A stretch of 36,735 nt of DNA from an uncultured Christensenellaceae bacterium. GTDB lineage: Bacteria; Bacillota; Clostridia; Christensenellales; CAG-314. The position numbers and the translations under genes were made by a program. Below the pieces are notes generated by a model that was not told the DNA's origin, searched no databases, and worked only from the letters and a program-made list of their open reading frames with translations. Position 1 is the stretch's first letter. Each line of letters opens with the position of its first letter. This document shows, one piece after another, positions 1 through 8,632 of the stretch. The stretch lies in the NCBI GenBank assembly GCA_910586905.1, contig CAJUIV010000014.1, positions 1 to 36,735 on the forward strand, given 5' to 3'.

Positions 1-14
1 GTAAACCTCCACCG

Positions 15-37
15 AACCACCGGACTATCCGGTGGTT
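15..37 (+). terminator. Short hairpin, possible terminator of a gene left of the window
   Basis: A 9-bp perfect stem (15-23 with 29-37) encloses a 5-base loop and runs into TTTTC on the + strand. It probably ends a plus-strand gene that lies outside the window. Confidence 0.45.
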
Positions 38-49
38 TTCTTGAGACAA

Positions 50-80
50 AAAAACGCGGGAAAGCGATTCCCGCGTTTTT
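50..80. terminator. Bidirectional intrinsic terminator
   Basis: A 13-bp perfect stem (50-62 with 68-80) has a GC-rich centre, CGCGGGAA, flanked by A and T runs, with a 5-base loop. It lies 36 bases beyond the stop codon of the last gene of the sugar operon, so it most likely ends that minus-strand transcript. It could also stop transcription arriving from the left. Confidence 0.85.
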
Positions 81-115
81 CAATACCGTTACTATAATAA
101 TTTTATAAAAACAAA

Positions 116-2227
116 TTATTTCTTTTTCCTGCGCAGCAGCACGCATACAATCGCCGCGCACGCAACGGCCGCCGCAACCGCAACGCAAATTATTACAATC
201 GTTTTAGTATTGGACGGAGCCGGCTCGACGGGGTCGGTAGGCGTTGGCGACGGTTTGACGGTTATTTCGAAAGTAGCCGTCTTACCCTGATACGTTACTG
301 CGACGGTCTGCTTTCCTACAACGGAAGTGTCTCCGCCCGAAAGCATTTCCCTCGTTACCGCAACGGGCGCAGTAGTTCCGTCGGAATACTCCGCCAATAC
401 CGTCAATTCGTTCAAATCCAAAACCTCGTTTACGTAATATTCCTTACCGGAATAAACAACGGTTATTTTTGTAAGCGTTACCGAAAGATTTTTTACCGTT
501 ATGACGAACGACGTCGTTTTCGTAACGTCATTTTCGGAATAAGTAACCGTAACTTCTTGCGTTCCTTCCGATAGCATATCGTATCCCGACAACATATCTT
601 TCGTTACCGCAACCGCCGCGACAGTCCCGTCGCTGTAAGACGCTGTTATTTCAAGTCCGGTCAAGTCGAGTTGATCCCCTTTTACATAAACGGTCTTGCT
701 TGGCTGTTTGGTTACCGCAACGTCCGCCAGCGTTTTGACGGGAACGGGCTTTTTTACGGAAGAAATCTTTACACCCGAACGTTCGGGCGCGCAAATCGAC
801 ACGTCGTTTGCAAGACGTATTTCTGCTCCGTAAGCCGTGTAAAACTTCAAATAAACGTCGAACTCTCCTGCGGACAGCTGTTCGGGAACTTCAACGGTTA
901 CTTCGAATGTTTTGTCGTTTGCAGAAGGAATCTGCGATAAATCGACGTTACAGTCTGTCGTAACCGTGTTTACTCCGTCAGTAAAAACCAATTCGCTGCG
1001 CGTAGCGCACAATATACGCGCGAAACCCGCGTTTGCAATAGTAAACTTAAAAGTCGCCTCTCCCGTTTCGGACACAGTCGCATCCTCGCTTCGAGACAGA
1101 TAAAAACGGTATCCGAGACGATTCTTTACAAAAGTAAATTCCGACGTTTTGCCGTTGTACAACTCGTCCGCGCCCGAGTAAGTTCTTTTTTTATACTCGT
1201 TAAATACGTTATAGTTCCAATCGATATTAACGTAAGACGTATGCGTTACAAATCCTTCTTTTTCCAAGTACGATACCGAATTGTATTCTCCAAGCAAACC
1301 GGTTTTGCTGTCGGCGACAAGTTCGCCTCCGTAGAACGTGCGCTCCGCCTGCCGTCCTATAAACGCGGTTTCCGCGGCGCGGTCGGTAAACGTCCCCAAA
1401 TCGGAAGACGAACCCAAATAGCCGTCGTTATACACTCCGACGCGCTCGGCGTTTTCGTACTCGGACGCATCGAAATAAGAAAGATCAGATACGTTCAAAT
1501 CAAGCGAATATTTTTCGTTAACCCAATAAGTGAAATATAAAGGGCGACGCACGGTGATTCCGATTTTTTTCGGCGTATTGTTAAGCCACGTTTCTACAAG
1601 ACGGTAGTACGTGAGTTTATTGCTTACGTCGGGATTGCCCAGCGTTGTGGAGTGCTGTTCTCCCCAAGGACCCAACATACCCGACTCCACGCCTAATATA
1701 ACGTCGGAATATTCCGTAATTACTCTAGAAACGCTTTGAACGTGTTTTAAAAGCAATTCCAACGATGGTTCGGCGTTAATATAAGAACCGTCGGGATTTT
1801 TATTCCCGTTGCGGTTGTAGTCGAAACGCACGATAGCGCCGATTTTGTTTTTACGCAAAAATCCGAATACTTTAGCTGCGGAGGCAAGAGCGTTTTCGTC
1901 TATTTCCGCGTCGGCGCCACCCGCGTTTGCGGAAAAGTCGGAAAGGTCGAACAGCAGATGATACAGTCCGAAATCCCGCGCGTAATACTGTATCGTATAT
2001 TCGCCGACAGGAGCGTCGGAAACGCCGCGTCTAAGCTTTGCCGTTATCGCTTTGTAAAACCCCGCTGCGGGATTCACTATTTCATCAGTCGATTCGGAGT
2101 ATTCGGTTGCGGACGTATCCGCAGAGGCACAATCAATGAAGCACACTGCAGACAAACTACCTATAAATAAGATTACAGCCAAAAAAAACGACGTAACCGA
2201 TTTTAAATGGATTTTTTTTAATAACAT
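116..2227 (-). CDS. Membrane-anchored DUF4874/DUF4832-type protein with two Ig-like domains
   Basis: A 703-residue surface protein. An N-terminal signal segment is followed by a region (about 45-480) that opens with NPAAGFY and contains GVESGMLGPWGEQHS. This resembles the DUF4874/DUF4832 pair, thought to be a TIM-barrel glycosidase-like module plus a beta-sandwich. Two Big_3-type Ig-like domains follow (about 510-590 and 595-665), each with the EYSDGT or SYSDGT signature. A Thr/Pro linker, one membrane helix and an RRKKK tail anchor the protein to the membrane. I start it at the ATG at 2227; a TTG two codons earlier is open, but its GAG motif is too close. It is the last gene of the sugar locus, 237 bases after its upstream neighbour, and may be partly uncoupled. 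Binding or cleavage of glycan is inferred; no substrate is shown. Confidence 0.8.
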   Translation of the reverse strand: MLLKKIHLKSVTSFFLAVILFIGSLSAVCFIDCASADTSATEYSESTDEIVNPAAGFYKAITAKLRRGVSDAPVGEYTIQYYARDFGLYHLLFDLSDFSANAGGADAEIDENALASAAKVFGFLRKNKIGAIVRFDYNRNGNKNPDGSYINAEPSLELLLKHVQSVSRVITEYSDVILGVESGMLGPWGEQHSTTLGNPDVSNKLTYYRLVETWLNNTPKKIGITVRRPLYFTYWVNEKYSLDLNVSDLSYFDASEYENAERVGVYNDGYLGSSSDLGTFTDRAAETAFIGRQAERTFYGGELVADSKTGLLGEYNSVSYLEKEGFVTHTSYVNIDWNYNVFNEYKKRTYSGADELYNGKTSEFTFVKNRLGYRFYLSRSEDATVSETGEATFKFTIANAGFARILCATRSELVFTDGVNTVTTDCNVDLSQIPSANDKTFEVTVEVPEQLSAGEFDVYLKFYTAYGAEIRLANDVSICAPERSGVKISSVKKPVPVKTLADVAVTKQPSKTVYVKGDQLDLTGLEITASYSDGTVAAVAVTKDMLSGYDMLSEGTQEVTVTYSENDVTKTTSFVITVKNLSVTLTKITVVYSGKEYYVNEVLDLNELTVLAEYSDGTTAPVAVTREMLSGGDTSVVGKQTVAVTYQGKTATFEITVKPSPTPTDPVEPAPSNTKTIVIICVAVAAAVACAAIVCVLLRRKKK

Positions 2228-2290
2228 ATGCAAACTCTATTGTCGATTTTTCTCATATCAGCCGATTGCAGGCTGCAGAATTGTTTTTTT

Positions 2291-2425
2291 GCGCCGAAAT
2301 AAGCTCTGACAAAGTAAATTCGGCGCGTTTTAGGGCGTTCGCCTTAAAGAAACAAGCTCTTTATCTCCGCAATCGGGACGCTCTTAACTACCAACGCCTC
2401 TTTCCCGTTTATAGGGCAAGAGGCG
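2291..2425. other. Intergenic hairpins between the last two genes of the sugar locus
   Basis: The 237-base gap holds three inverted repeats: 2291-2298 with 2319-2326 (8 bp, GCGCCGAA), a small hairpin around 2328-2348, and 2395-2425 (CGCCTCTT arms plus an inner CCC/GGG pair). None is followed by a T-run on the minus strand, so they look like stability or processing structures, not clear terminators. I see no convincing promoter. Confidence 0.4.
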
Positions 2426-2464
2426 CGGGTGTTAGACTTTAAGTTGTAAATTTCCGTATGACCG

Positions 2465-4861
2465 TTACGCTTCGGTAACCGTAAGCGTTACGGTAGTAGT
2501 TCTGCTATAATTATATTCACGCGAACCCATATAGTAGAAACGTACTTCGTATGTGCCAGCCGTTGCGGGCAGTCCCGCTTCGTAATTAGCCGTCGAACCG
2601 GCAAGACGGTATTCGGTAATTATCGTACCTTCAATTGTGTTTTCGCCGGATTTAAGAACTGCGTGGAAGTCGGGAGTTTCGCCGACGGCAATCGTAACGT
2701 CTTGAGCCTCGATAGTCGTATCGGAAAGATTGAGGTCTGCGCTCTTAAGCAGCGAAATGCCGTTGAGAGTAAGTTCAACTTCGCCCTCCTTGCCCGCATC
2801 GGCAAGAACGTCGAAATAAAGCTGAATACCCGTAACTACTCTTCCTTTCAAACCGTTAGCGCCGAAATAAAGCAGAATTTCCGTAGCTTCGTCCGTTTTG
2901 ATTTCGCTGTAGTACGAACCCGAATAAATGAGGTCGCTTGTGGCAGCTGTTACTACGCCTTCAATTTCGTCGTTATAAAGCGCGCGAACGCCGAGTCTTA
3001 ATCCGTTATAACCCGTGATATTAATGACAAGTACGTCGTACGCTACGTCGTGATTGTCAAGCAGTATTTCCAAATAGCGGTAATGGTCCGTAGTTGTGTT
3101 GGTATAGGTTATTTTTTTGTCGCTTTCGGAATAGTTTACTCCCGACATACCTACGGGAGTACGGAAATGGTTAGGATCAGCAGATACGGTAGGGTCGGTT
3201 TCGCTAAACGAAATCTCGTGGAAAACAACCGTTTTGGGATTTTCTTCCGAGTATTCCGCGCCCGGGTTAGAAACCGCGTTGAAATAGAAGTTCAATATGA
3301 AAGAAGAACCGAGATTTTTACCTGTAAGAGGTATGGCTATCTGTTTATTTCCACGTGCAACCTTTACGTGTTCGTAAAGAGAGATGCTTCCCGCATACAC
3401 GCCGAGATTAATATCGTCGTTCAATGTTACGTTTAAGTACAAAAACGCCATATCTTCGGTATAGTGCGTAATTTCCGATTTGACCAACTCGTATCCGCGA
3501 TGACTGCTGAAAGACACGGTTTGATCGTTGCCGTCTTTGGTAACGGTGTATCCGTTGCCGTCCCAGCCGGGTACTAAATCGCCGATTGTCAATTCGCCAG
3601 GTTCCACAACGGGAGGAGTAGGCGTGCCGAAATTATGGTTTGCGTTTGCCAAAAATTCAATGCCTAACACGGTGAAAGTTTGATCTCCTTCGCCGGTTAA
3701 ATTAAATCCGACGTTCGTGATCGTGTCGATGTTTAACTCACCTGCACCATAATAACCGCCTATCTGCGCTACTACTACAGAGAAGTCCGAACCGACGGTT
3801 TTGGTAACGTTCCATCCGCTGTCTGCAATGTTCGCGACAACTCCGCTTTTTACTTCGCCGCCGTCCTTTGTACCGTAAATGGAAAGCTCTCCAAACGTAG
3901 CCGTACCGGAATATTTGACCGCTATGTAACCGTTCGCAGCCGAATCGGCAGCGAAATCCGCACCGCATGAAATGGAAGCCATTGCGCCCTTGAGTGTTAC
4001 AGATACCAAATAATCGCTACTGTCCGCAGCTTTAATAGCCGTAGTAGAATCTACCCACCAGTTTGTAAACGGAGCGGGAGGAGTATTATCCACTACCTTA
4101 GCAATCGCCGTTACGTCGGAGGATATCGTCGTATTTTCGTCGATTTTCGTATCTCCGTCAAACCAACCTTTGAACTCCAGATGAGAGGGCAGTCCTACAG
4201 GATCGGGAGGAAGTTGATCTGCAGTAAGTTTTTGTCCTTTTTCTACTTGCACCGTTTTAACGGTTGTTGTTCCGCTTTTAAACGTTACTGTCCAATATCC
4301 TGGTTGGGGAGTGGGTTTGTTATCGATTTTAGCGATAGCGGTAATGTTGCCGCTGATTACCGTATCAACGGTTATTTGAGTTTCACCGTCGAACCAACCC
4401 TTGAATTCCTTGTCGTCCGCAATCGTGGGAGCGGCGGGTATTTGTTCCGCAGTCAGCTTTTGACCTTTTACTACCTGTACCGTTTTTTCTACCGTATCGC
4501 CGTTTTTAAACGTTACCGTCCAATATTCGGTAATAGGTTTTTCGGAAGTCTTCCATTGTGCGGTAAGAGTTACGTTTGCCTTGGGCATAGTTAGTTTATC
4601 GCCAGCTTTGTAAGTCTTACTGCCGTCCGACCAGCCGTTAAATTCTTTACCTTGCGGCGCGGTAAACGGGTTAGCTTTGATTATTACTTCGGCACCCTCG
4701 GCGTAACTTTCCGCAGCCGGGGCCGCACCGCTGCCTTCGCCCGCGGCATAAGTTAACGTGTATGTGGCGGGCTGACAAGCCGTAAGGGTTAAGATACCCC
4801 CCCCCATCAGCACAATCGCGAATACCGCTACAAACGCCAAAAGTTTTTTGATGTTTTTCAT
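2465..4861 (-). CDS. Large surface lipoprotein with Listeria-Bacteroides repeats and putative sugar-binding domains
   Basis: A 798-residue lipoprotein. The signal peptide ends in the lipobox LTAC with Cys29 as the lipid site. Three repeats of the InlB B-repeat/Flg_new type follow (about 32-102, 110-180 and 188-260), recognised by NGW or FKGWFDG motifs and VEKGQKLTA-type spacers. From about 265 to 715 there are three beta-rich segments with no firm family match, which could be jelly-roll carbohydrate-binding modules. The C-terminus (about 715-798) resembles an Ig-like fold. The start is supported by AAAGGAG 11 bases upstream. The 61-base gap before it holds a small hairpin (4895-4911) with no T-run. 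Its place after the importer genes suggests a cell-surface glycan-binding role, which is inference. Confidence 0.75.
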   Translation of the reverse strand: MKNIKKLLAFVAVFAIVLMGGGILTLTACQPATYTLTYAAGEGSGAAPAAESYAEGAEVIIKANPFTAPQGKEFNGWSDGSKTYKAGDKLTMPKANVTLTAQWKTSEKPITEYWTVTFKNGDTVEKTVQVVKGQKLTAEQIPAAPTIADDKEFKGWFDGETQITVDTVISGNITAIAKIDNKPTPQPGYWTVTFKSGTTTVKTVQVEKGQKLTADQLPPDPVGLPSHLEFKGWFDGDTKIDENTTISSDVTAIAKVVDNTPPAPFTNWWVDSTTAIKAADSSDYLVSVTLKGAMASISCGADFAADSAANGYIAVKYSGTATFGELSIYGTKDGGEVKSGVVANIADSGWNVTKTVGSDFSVVVAQIGGYYGAGELNIDTITNVGFNLTGEGDQTFTVLGIEFLANANHNFGTPTPPVVEPGELTIGDLVPGWDGNGYTVTKDGNDQTVSFSSHRGYELVKSEITHYTEDMAFLYLNVTLNDDINLGVYAGSISLYEHVKVARGNKQIAIPLTGKNLGSSFILNFYFNAVSNPGAEYSEENPKTVVFHEISFSETDPTVSADPNHFRTPVGMSGVNYSESDKKITYTNTTTDHYRYLEILLDNHDVAYDVLVINITGYNGLRLGVRALYNDEIEGVVTAATSDLIYSGSYYSEIKTDEATEILLYFGANGLKGRVVTGIQLYFDVLADAGKEGEVELTLNGISLLKSADLNLSDTTIEAQDVTIAVGETPDFHAVLKSGENTIEGTIITEYRLAGSTANYEAGLPATAGTYEVRFYYMGSREYNYSRTTTVTLTVTEA

Positions 4862-4922
4862 TGTTGCTTTTTCTCCTTTAAAATTTTTTACTAACCGATT
4901 GTACTAATCGGGAAAAGCCGGT

Positions 4923-6686
4923 TTATTTCTGAGGCTTGCGGAATTCGATACCGACAAACTGCATTTTCCTTGCGGGGTTAAGCGGATTGCCCGCGCTAGG
5001 TTCAATCCAATCTCCGCTGCTGCTTTGCGCGGCGGCGTCGACGTACAGCATAATTTTCGTTATTGCTTGATTTGCTAACGATTCCTTTCCGCCGTTAGTT
5101 GTCGAAGCGTCGGAAAAGTCAATCTCGAACGTATGGAAAGTGTAGTTACCCTTTTCGTCCGTGCCGTTTTCCTGCTTGTGAGAAATCAACTTTACGCTGA
5201 ACCCTGCCGGCGCGCCCATACCCTTGGATTGCAATATTACGGTATTCGAAGAACCGTATCCGAGAGCCACGCCGAGATTGCTGTACTGACTGTAAAACTT
5301 GACGCGCACTACCAATACGGAATAGTCGGGATTGTAACCCGCAACGTTGATTGTAACCGGGAACCAACCCTGACGCTTGTTGTAATCGAGAGTACCTATA
5401 CCGCCCTCTTTTACGTCGCTCTTTGTGATACCCGATGCGCCCAGCGACCACGTAGAAGTAACGCGGGGAGCAACGTCTCCTTGTTCCGACGGTTTGCAGA
5501 ACACTACGTTGCGAACGTACAACGTACCCGCATTCGCCGTTTCGCAATTACTGTCGGTAAAAAAGTAAATTGCCGTCGGATTGAGATTTTTAACGTACGA
5601 CCCAGGAACGGTCGCGCCGCTCCAATCTTTCAGTTCTTCTAAAACGGAGAAATCGAACTCCATACTCTCCCATTCGCTGTCTATCGTCATATTGAACGAC
5701 GACAAGTAATTGTAGTCTATGCTATCGGTAGTTTTGAAAGAATATTTGATTGCAATTGTAAGCGTTTTGACGTTTAAACCTTTAACGTCCATTTTGACAG
5801 TTGTATAATCCGACTTGTAGTTCGTAATATTAGCCTCGATACGCGGAGCGATTCCTTTAGGAACGGAGTACGCGGCTTCGACGTCCAAACCGTCGGCAGA
5901 CTCGGAAGGAGTCGTTTTTATATCGCAAGATGTAAAACCTTCGCCGGCTTTCCAACCGGAAACGTATGGCGCGGCATACAGCTGACTTAAATCCGGATCG
6001 TCGTCCCCCACAGCCGCAAGCTCGGTAACGGTAAACTTACCGGAATATTCGTCGATTACTTGTTTTGGGTTGCTATCTATCAATAGCATAAAACCGCAGA
6101 CCGTTTTTTGCGTAAGTTTTTCGTTAACTATAGCGTTGTAATGACTATCCAACAGTACGGAATCGTTAAGTTTGCAGATAATAAGATTTCCTCCGTCCAT
6201 TACGGCGTTATTGTACACTACGACCGCCGGACGCGAATCGGCGTACTGTTCGTAATATACCGCAAGTACTGCCAAACGTTCTACGCTGTCGCAGTCCGCT
6301 TTGATTTTTAGATAAGGATTGCCGTCGTAATTTGTTACGGGTACGTACGCGTAGGCGTAAGCAGGCAAAGCTTCGTCCGAATTATACGATACGGAAAACA
6401 GACTTTCGTTTTGAATTCCGTCCTCCAACGTATAGCAGGCGTCGCTTACCGAAACCTCTCCGAAAGACGTTGGTCGCGTCTTATCCGTTGCGGGTACTTC
6501 GTCGGGTTTATCCGGCAAAGTAATTGCGGGAGACGTAACGTCGATAGATTCGACGTCCTCGGGTTCTAATACGTCGTCCCACGCCACTTTACGGTTACAC
6601 GAAGTAAACGTTATTATCATCGAAATCGCTAAAACCGCAATCAGTGTCAAGATACATATTTTTTTTCGGGTATCTGAAAATTTCAT
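4923..6686 (-). CDS. Surface lipoprotein, putative carbohydrate-binding
   Basis: A 587-residue lipoprotein of unrecognised family. The start is the ATG at 6686, with GGAG 7 bases upstream and a normal signal peptide ending FTSC (Cys30). A longer open frame upstream only overlaps the permease gene in another frame and gives a basic, non-secretory leader, so I reject it. After an acidic Pro/Thr linker the protein shows about three beta-rich segments (near 60-210, 215-410 and 415-587), each ending in a hydrophobic strand such as YVRNVVF or VGIEFRK. This pattern fits jelly-roll sugar-binding modules, but no family is certain. It lies 23 bases after the permease gene, so it belongs to the importer operon. 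Confidence 0.75.
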   Translation of the reverse strand: MKFSDTRKKICILTLIAVLAISMIITFTSCNRKVAWDDVLEPEDVESIDVTSPAITLPDKPDEVPATDKTRPTSFGEVSVSDACYTLEDGIQNESLFSVSYNSDEALPAYAYAYVPVTNYDGNPYLKIKADCDSVERLAVLAVYYEQYADSRPAVVVYNNAVMDGGNLIICKLNDSVLLDSHYNAIVNEKLTQKTVCGFMLLIDSNPKQVIDEYSGKFTVTELAAVGDDDPDLSQLYAAPYVSGWKAGEGFTSCDIKTTPSESADGLDVEAAYSVPKGIAPRIEANITNYKSDYTTVKMDVKGLNVKTLTIAIKYSFKTTDSIDYNYLSSFNMTIDSEWESMEFDFSVLEELKDWSGATVPGSYVKNLNPTAIYFFTDSNCETANAGTLYVRNVVFCKPSEQGDVAPRVTSTWSLGASGITKSDVKEGGIGTLDYNKRQGWFPVTINVAGYNPDYSVLVVRVKFYSQYSNLGVALGYGSSNTVILQSKGMGAPAGFSVKLISHKQENGTDEKGNYTFHTFEIDFSDASTTNGGKESLANQAITKIMLYVDAAAQSSSGDWIEPSAGNPLNPARKMQFVGIEFRKPQK

Positions 6687-6709
6687 AATATTTCTCCGTT
6701 TCTTGCCTT

Positions 6710-7633
6710 TTACTCTTTTACCGCGCCCAGAGTCAAACCTTTTATGAAAAACTTTTGTACAAAGGGGTATACGCACATTATAGGCAGCATGGCTACGAAT
6801 ATCTGCGCGCTTCTGAGAGTCTTGCCGGGAAGGTTTTTGACGAGTTCCTGCATGGCGGGATCGTCGGATTTTGAAAGCGTAGTAAATTCGTCTATCATAT
6901 TGTAAATATACGTTTGCAGAGGGTAATGTTCTTTTTCCATATAGATAAAACCGTCGAACCAACTGTTCCAATGAGCAACAGCCGTGAACAGAACCACCGT
7001 CGCGATTACGGGAAGCGAAAGCGGCAGAACAATTTTTATTAGTGTCGCAAAGGGGTTCATGCCTTCTAAATAGGCGTATTCCTCCAAATCCTTTGGGATT
7101 TGTTTAAAAAAGTTAATGAATAACACCATATTCCAAGCATTTGCCGCCGTAGGCAATATAAGAGCCAAAATATTGTCGTACAATCCCAAACCCGTTATTA
7201 CAAGGTACGTAGGAATAAGTCCTCCGCTGAAGAACATAGTTACCGTATAAAATACGACGAAAAATTTTCTGCCCTTAAATTGGTCTCCACGAGCCATAGG
7301 GTATGCGGCGAGCATTTGAACGGTAACGCTGATTAAAACTCCCAAAACCACACGCGCGACCGATATGCCGAACGCTTTGAAAAAGTCGCTCTTTTGTACC
7401 AAATATTTGTAAGCGTCTAAATTTATCCCCAATTTTCCTTCGGAATTTAACGGGAAAAATCCGACTTGACCCGATACGGCGGGCAGCGAATCGGATAACG
7501 AAATCGCCAAAAGGTTAATAAACGGCGCAAGACATACCGCTGAGAACGCAATCATAACCACGGTATTGAACACCACGAAAGCGATTCGCGAAGGAGAGCT
7601 CTTTCTTCGGTGCGTGCTGCGTACTTTACTCAT
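6710..7633 (-). CDS. Sugar ABC transporter permease, LplC/YtcP-like
   Basis: A 307-residue inner-membrane permease of the CUT1 importer class. It has six hydrophobic segments and the cytoplasmic EAA loop, read here as EEYAYLEGMNPFATLIKIVLP (conserved Gly and the closing LP), which docks to the transporter ATPase. Length and the C-terminal KGLTLGAVKE match the LplC/YtcP branch, which imports complex oligosaccharides. AGGAGG precedes the ATG. It lies 13 bases after its partner permease, and both follow the binding-protein gene. No ATPase gene is nearby. In related Firmicutes a shared MsmX-type ATPase serves several importers, so one elsewhere in the genome is expected. The substrate is inferred from the linked GH114-type enzyme. 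Confidence 0.93.
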   Translation of the reverse strand: MSKVRSTHRRKSSPSRIAFVVFNTVVMIAFSAVCLAPFINLLAISLSDSLPAVSGQVGFFPLNSEGKLGINLDAYKYLVQKSDFFKAFGISVARVVLGVLISVTVQMLAAYPMARGDQFKGRKFFVVFYTVTMFFSGGLIPTYLVITGLGLYDNILALILPTAANAWNMVLFINFFKQIPKDLEEYAYLEGMNPFATLIKIVLPLSLPVIATVVLFTAVAHWNSWFDGFIYMEKEHYPLQTYIYNMIDEFTTLSKSDDPAMQELVKNLPGKTLRSAQIFVAMLPIMCVYPFVQKFFIKGLTLGAVKE

Positions 7634-7646
7634 ACTACCTCTCCTC

Positions 7647-8606
7647 CTAAAATATTTTATAGCCGTTGACTTTGTGAGCTATCTTGTATGCGATTGCAAA
7701 CAAGATGCAGTTGATTACGCCGCGGAACAGACCAATCGCCGTACTGAGCGAATAGTCGCTGCCGGTTACCATCGCCTCACGGTAGGACAAAGTATCCAAA
7801 ATATCGCCCGTTTCGTATACGATAGGATTGTACATAACTAGAATTTGCTCGAAACCGGCGTTCATAATATTTCCGATATTCAAAACGCAAATCAAAATTA
7901 TCATCGATTTGATACACGGAAGCGTAATATGCCAACACTTTTGCCAACGGTTCGCCCCGTCCACTTCCGCCGCTTCGTAAAGCGACGGGTCGATAGTCGT
8001 AACAGCGGCAAGAAACACTACCGCCTGATAACCGATATTTTTCCAAACGTCCGTTAGAATGATTATCGGACGGAAATAGGTGTTGCTTGCCAAAAAGTCG
8101 ATTTTCGTCCCCAAAAGAGCGTTGACTGCTCCGTCTATACCGAACATATCTACAAAGACCGCGCCTATCAATGCCCACGACAGGAAATACGGCAAAAAGA
8201 TAATAGTTTGAACTATTTTTTTACCTCGGTTAGTTACCATTTCATTAAGCAGCAACGCGGTAATAATACTCAATACCGTTGTGAGAGCTATTTTCCAAAT
8301 TGCAATGTAAACGGTATTAAAGAGCACCCGACCGAAATCCGGTCGATTGAAAAGCCGCGTAAAGTTATAGACGTCTACGAATTGCGATTTCCAAATACCC
8401 GCGCCTACTTCGTACTTTTGAAACGCGATTATCAAACCGAAAAGCGGAACTATGTTAAAAATCAACGCAAGCACAAAAGACGGAAGCATCATACCCCACA
8501 TGATAAGCTGCGTTTTCGTCTTGCTTGTGATTTTAAATTTCGGTTTGCGAGAGAGCGAGTTGCCGTCTAAAGGCTGCGCTGCAAACGCATTGTTTGTGTT
8601 GCTCAT
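7647..8606 (-). CDS. Sugar ABC transporter permease, LplB/YteP-like
   Basis: A 319-residue CUT1-class permease, the partner of the LplC-like protein encoded next. A cytoplasmic N-terminus of about 30 residues precedes six predicted membrane helices. The EAA motif is clear, beginning YEAAEVDGANRWQ and ending ITLP. The first helix region (FVLALIFNIVPLFGLIIAF) and the ending AHKVNGYKIF are typical of the LplB/YteP family. AAGGAG sits 6 bases before the ATG. It is 26 bases downstream of the binding-protein gene and 13 bases upstream of the second permease, which makes a tight three-gene import module. Confidence 0.93.
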   Translation of the reverse strand: MSNTNNAFAAQPLDGNSLSRKPKFKITSKTKTQLIMWGMMLPSFVLALIFNIVPLFGLIIAFQKYEVGAGIWKSQFVDVYNFTRLFNRPDFGRVLFNTVYIAIWKIALTTVLSIITALLLNEMVTNRGKKIVQTIIFLPYFLSWALIGAVFVDMFGIDGAVNALLGTKIDFLASNTYFRPIIILTDVWKNIGYQAVVFLAAVTTIDPSLYEAAEVDGANRWQKCWHITLPCIKSMIILICVLNIGNIMNAGFEQILVMYNPIVYETGDILDTLSYREAMVTGSDYSLSTAIGLFRGVINCILFAIAYKIAHKVNGYKIF

Positions 8607-8632
8607 TCGGTGCTCCTTGCTTTTGTAGTGCG

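Noticed and set aside
6687..6971. Upstream extension of the lipoprotein gene by 95 codons
   Set aside because: It overlaps the permease gene in another frame and gives a basic leader, whereas the ATG at 6686 has a good ribosome site and a normal lipoprotein signal peptide.
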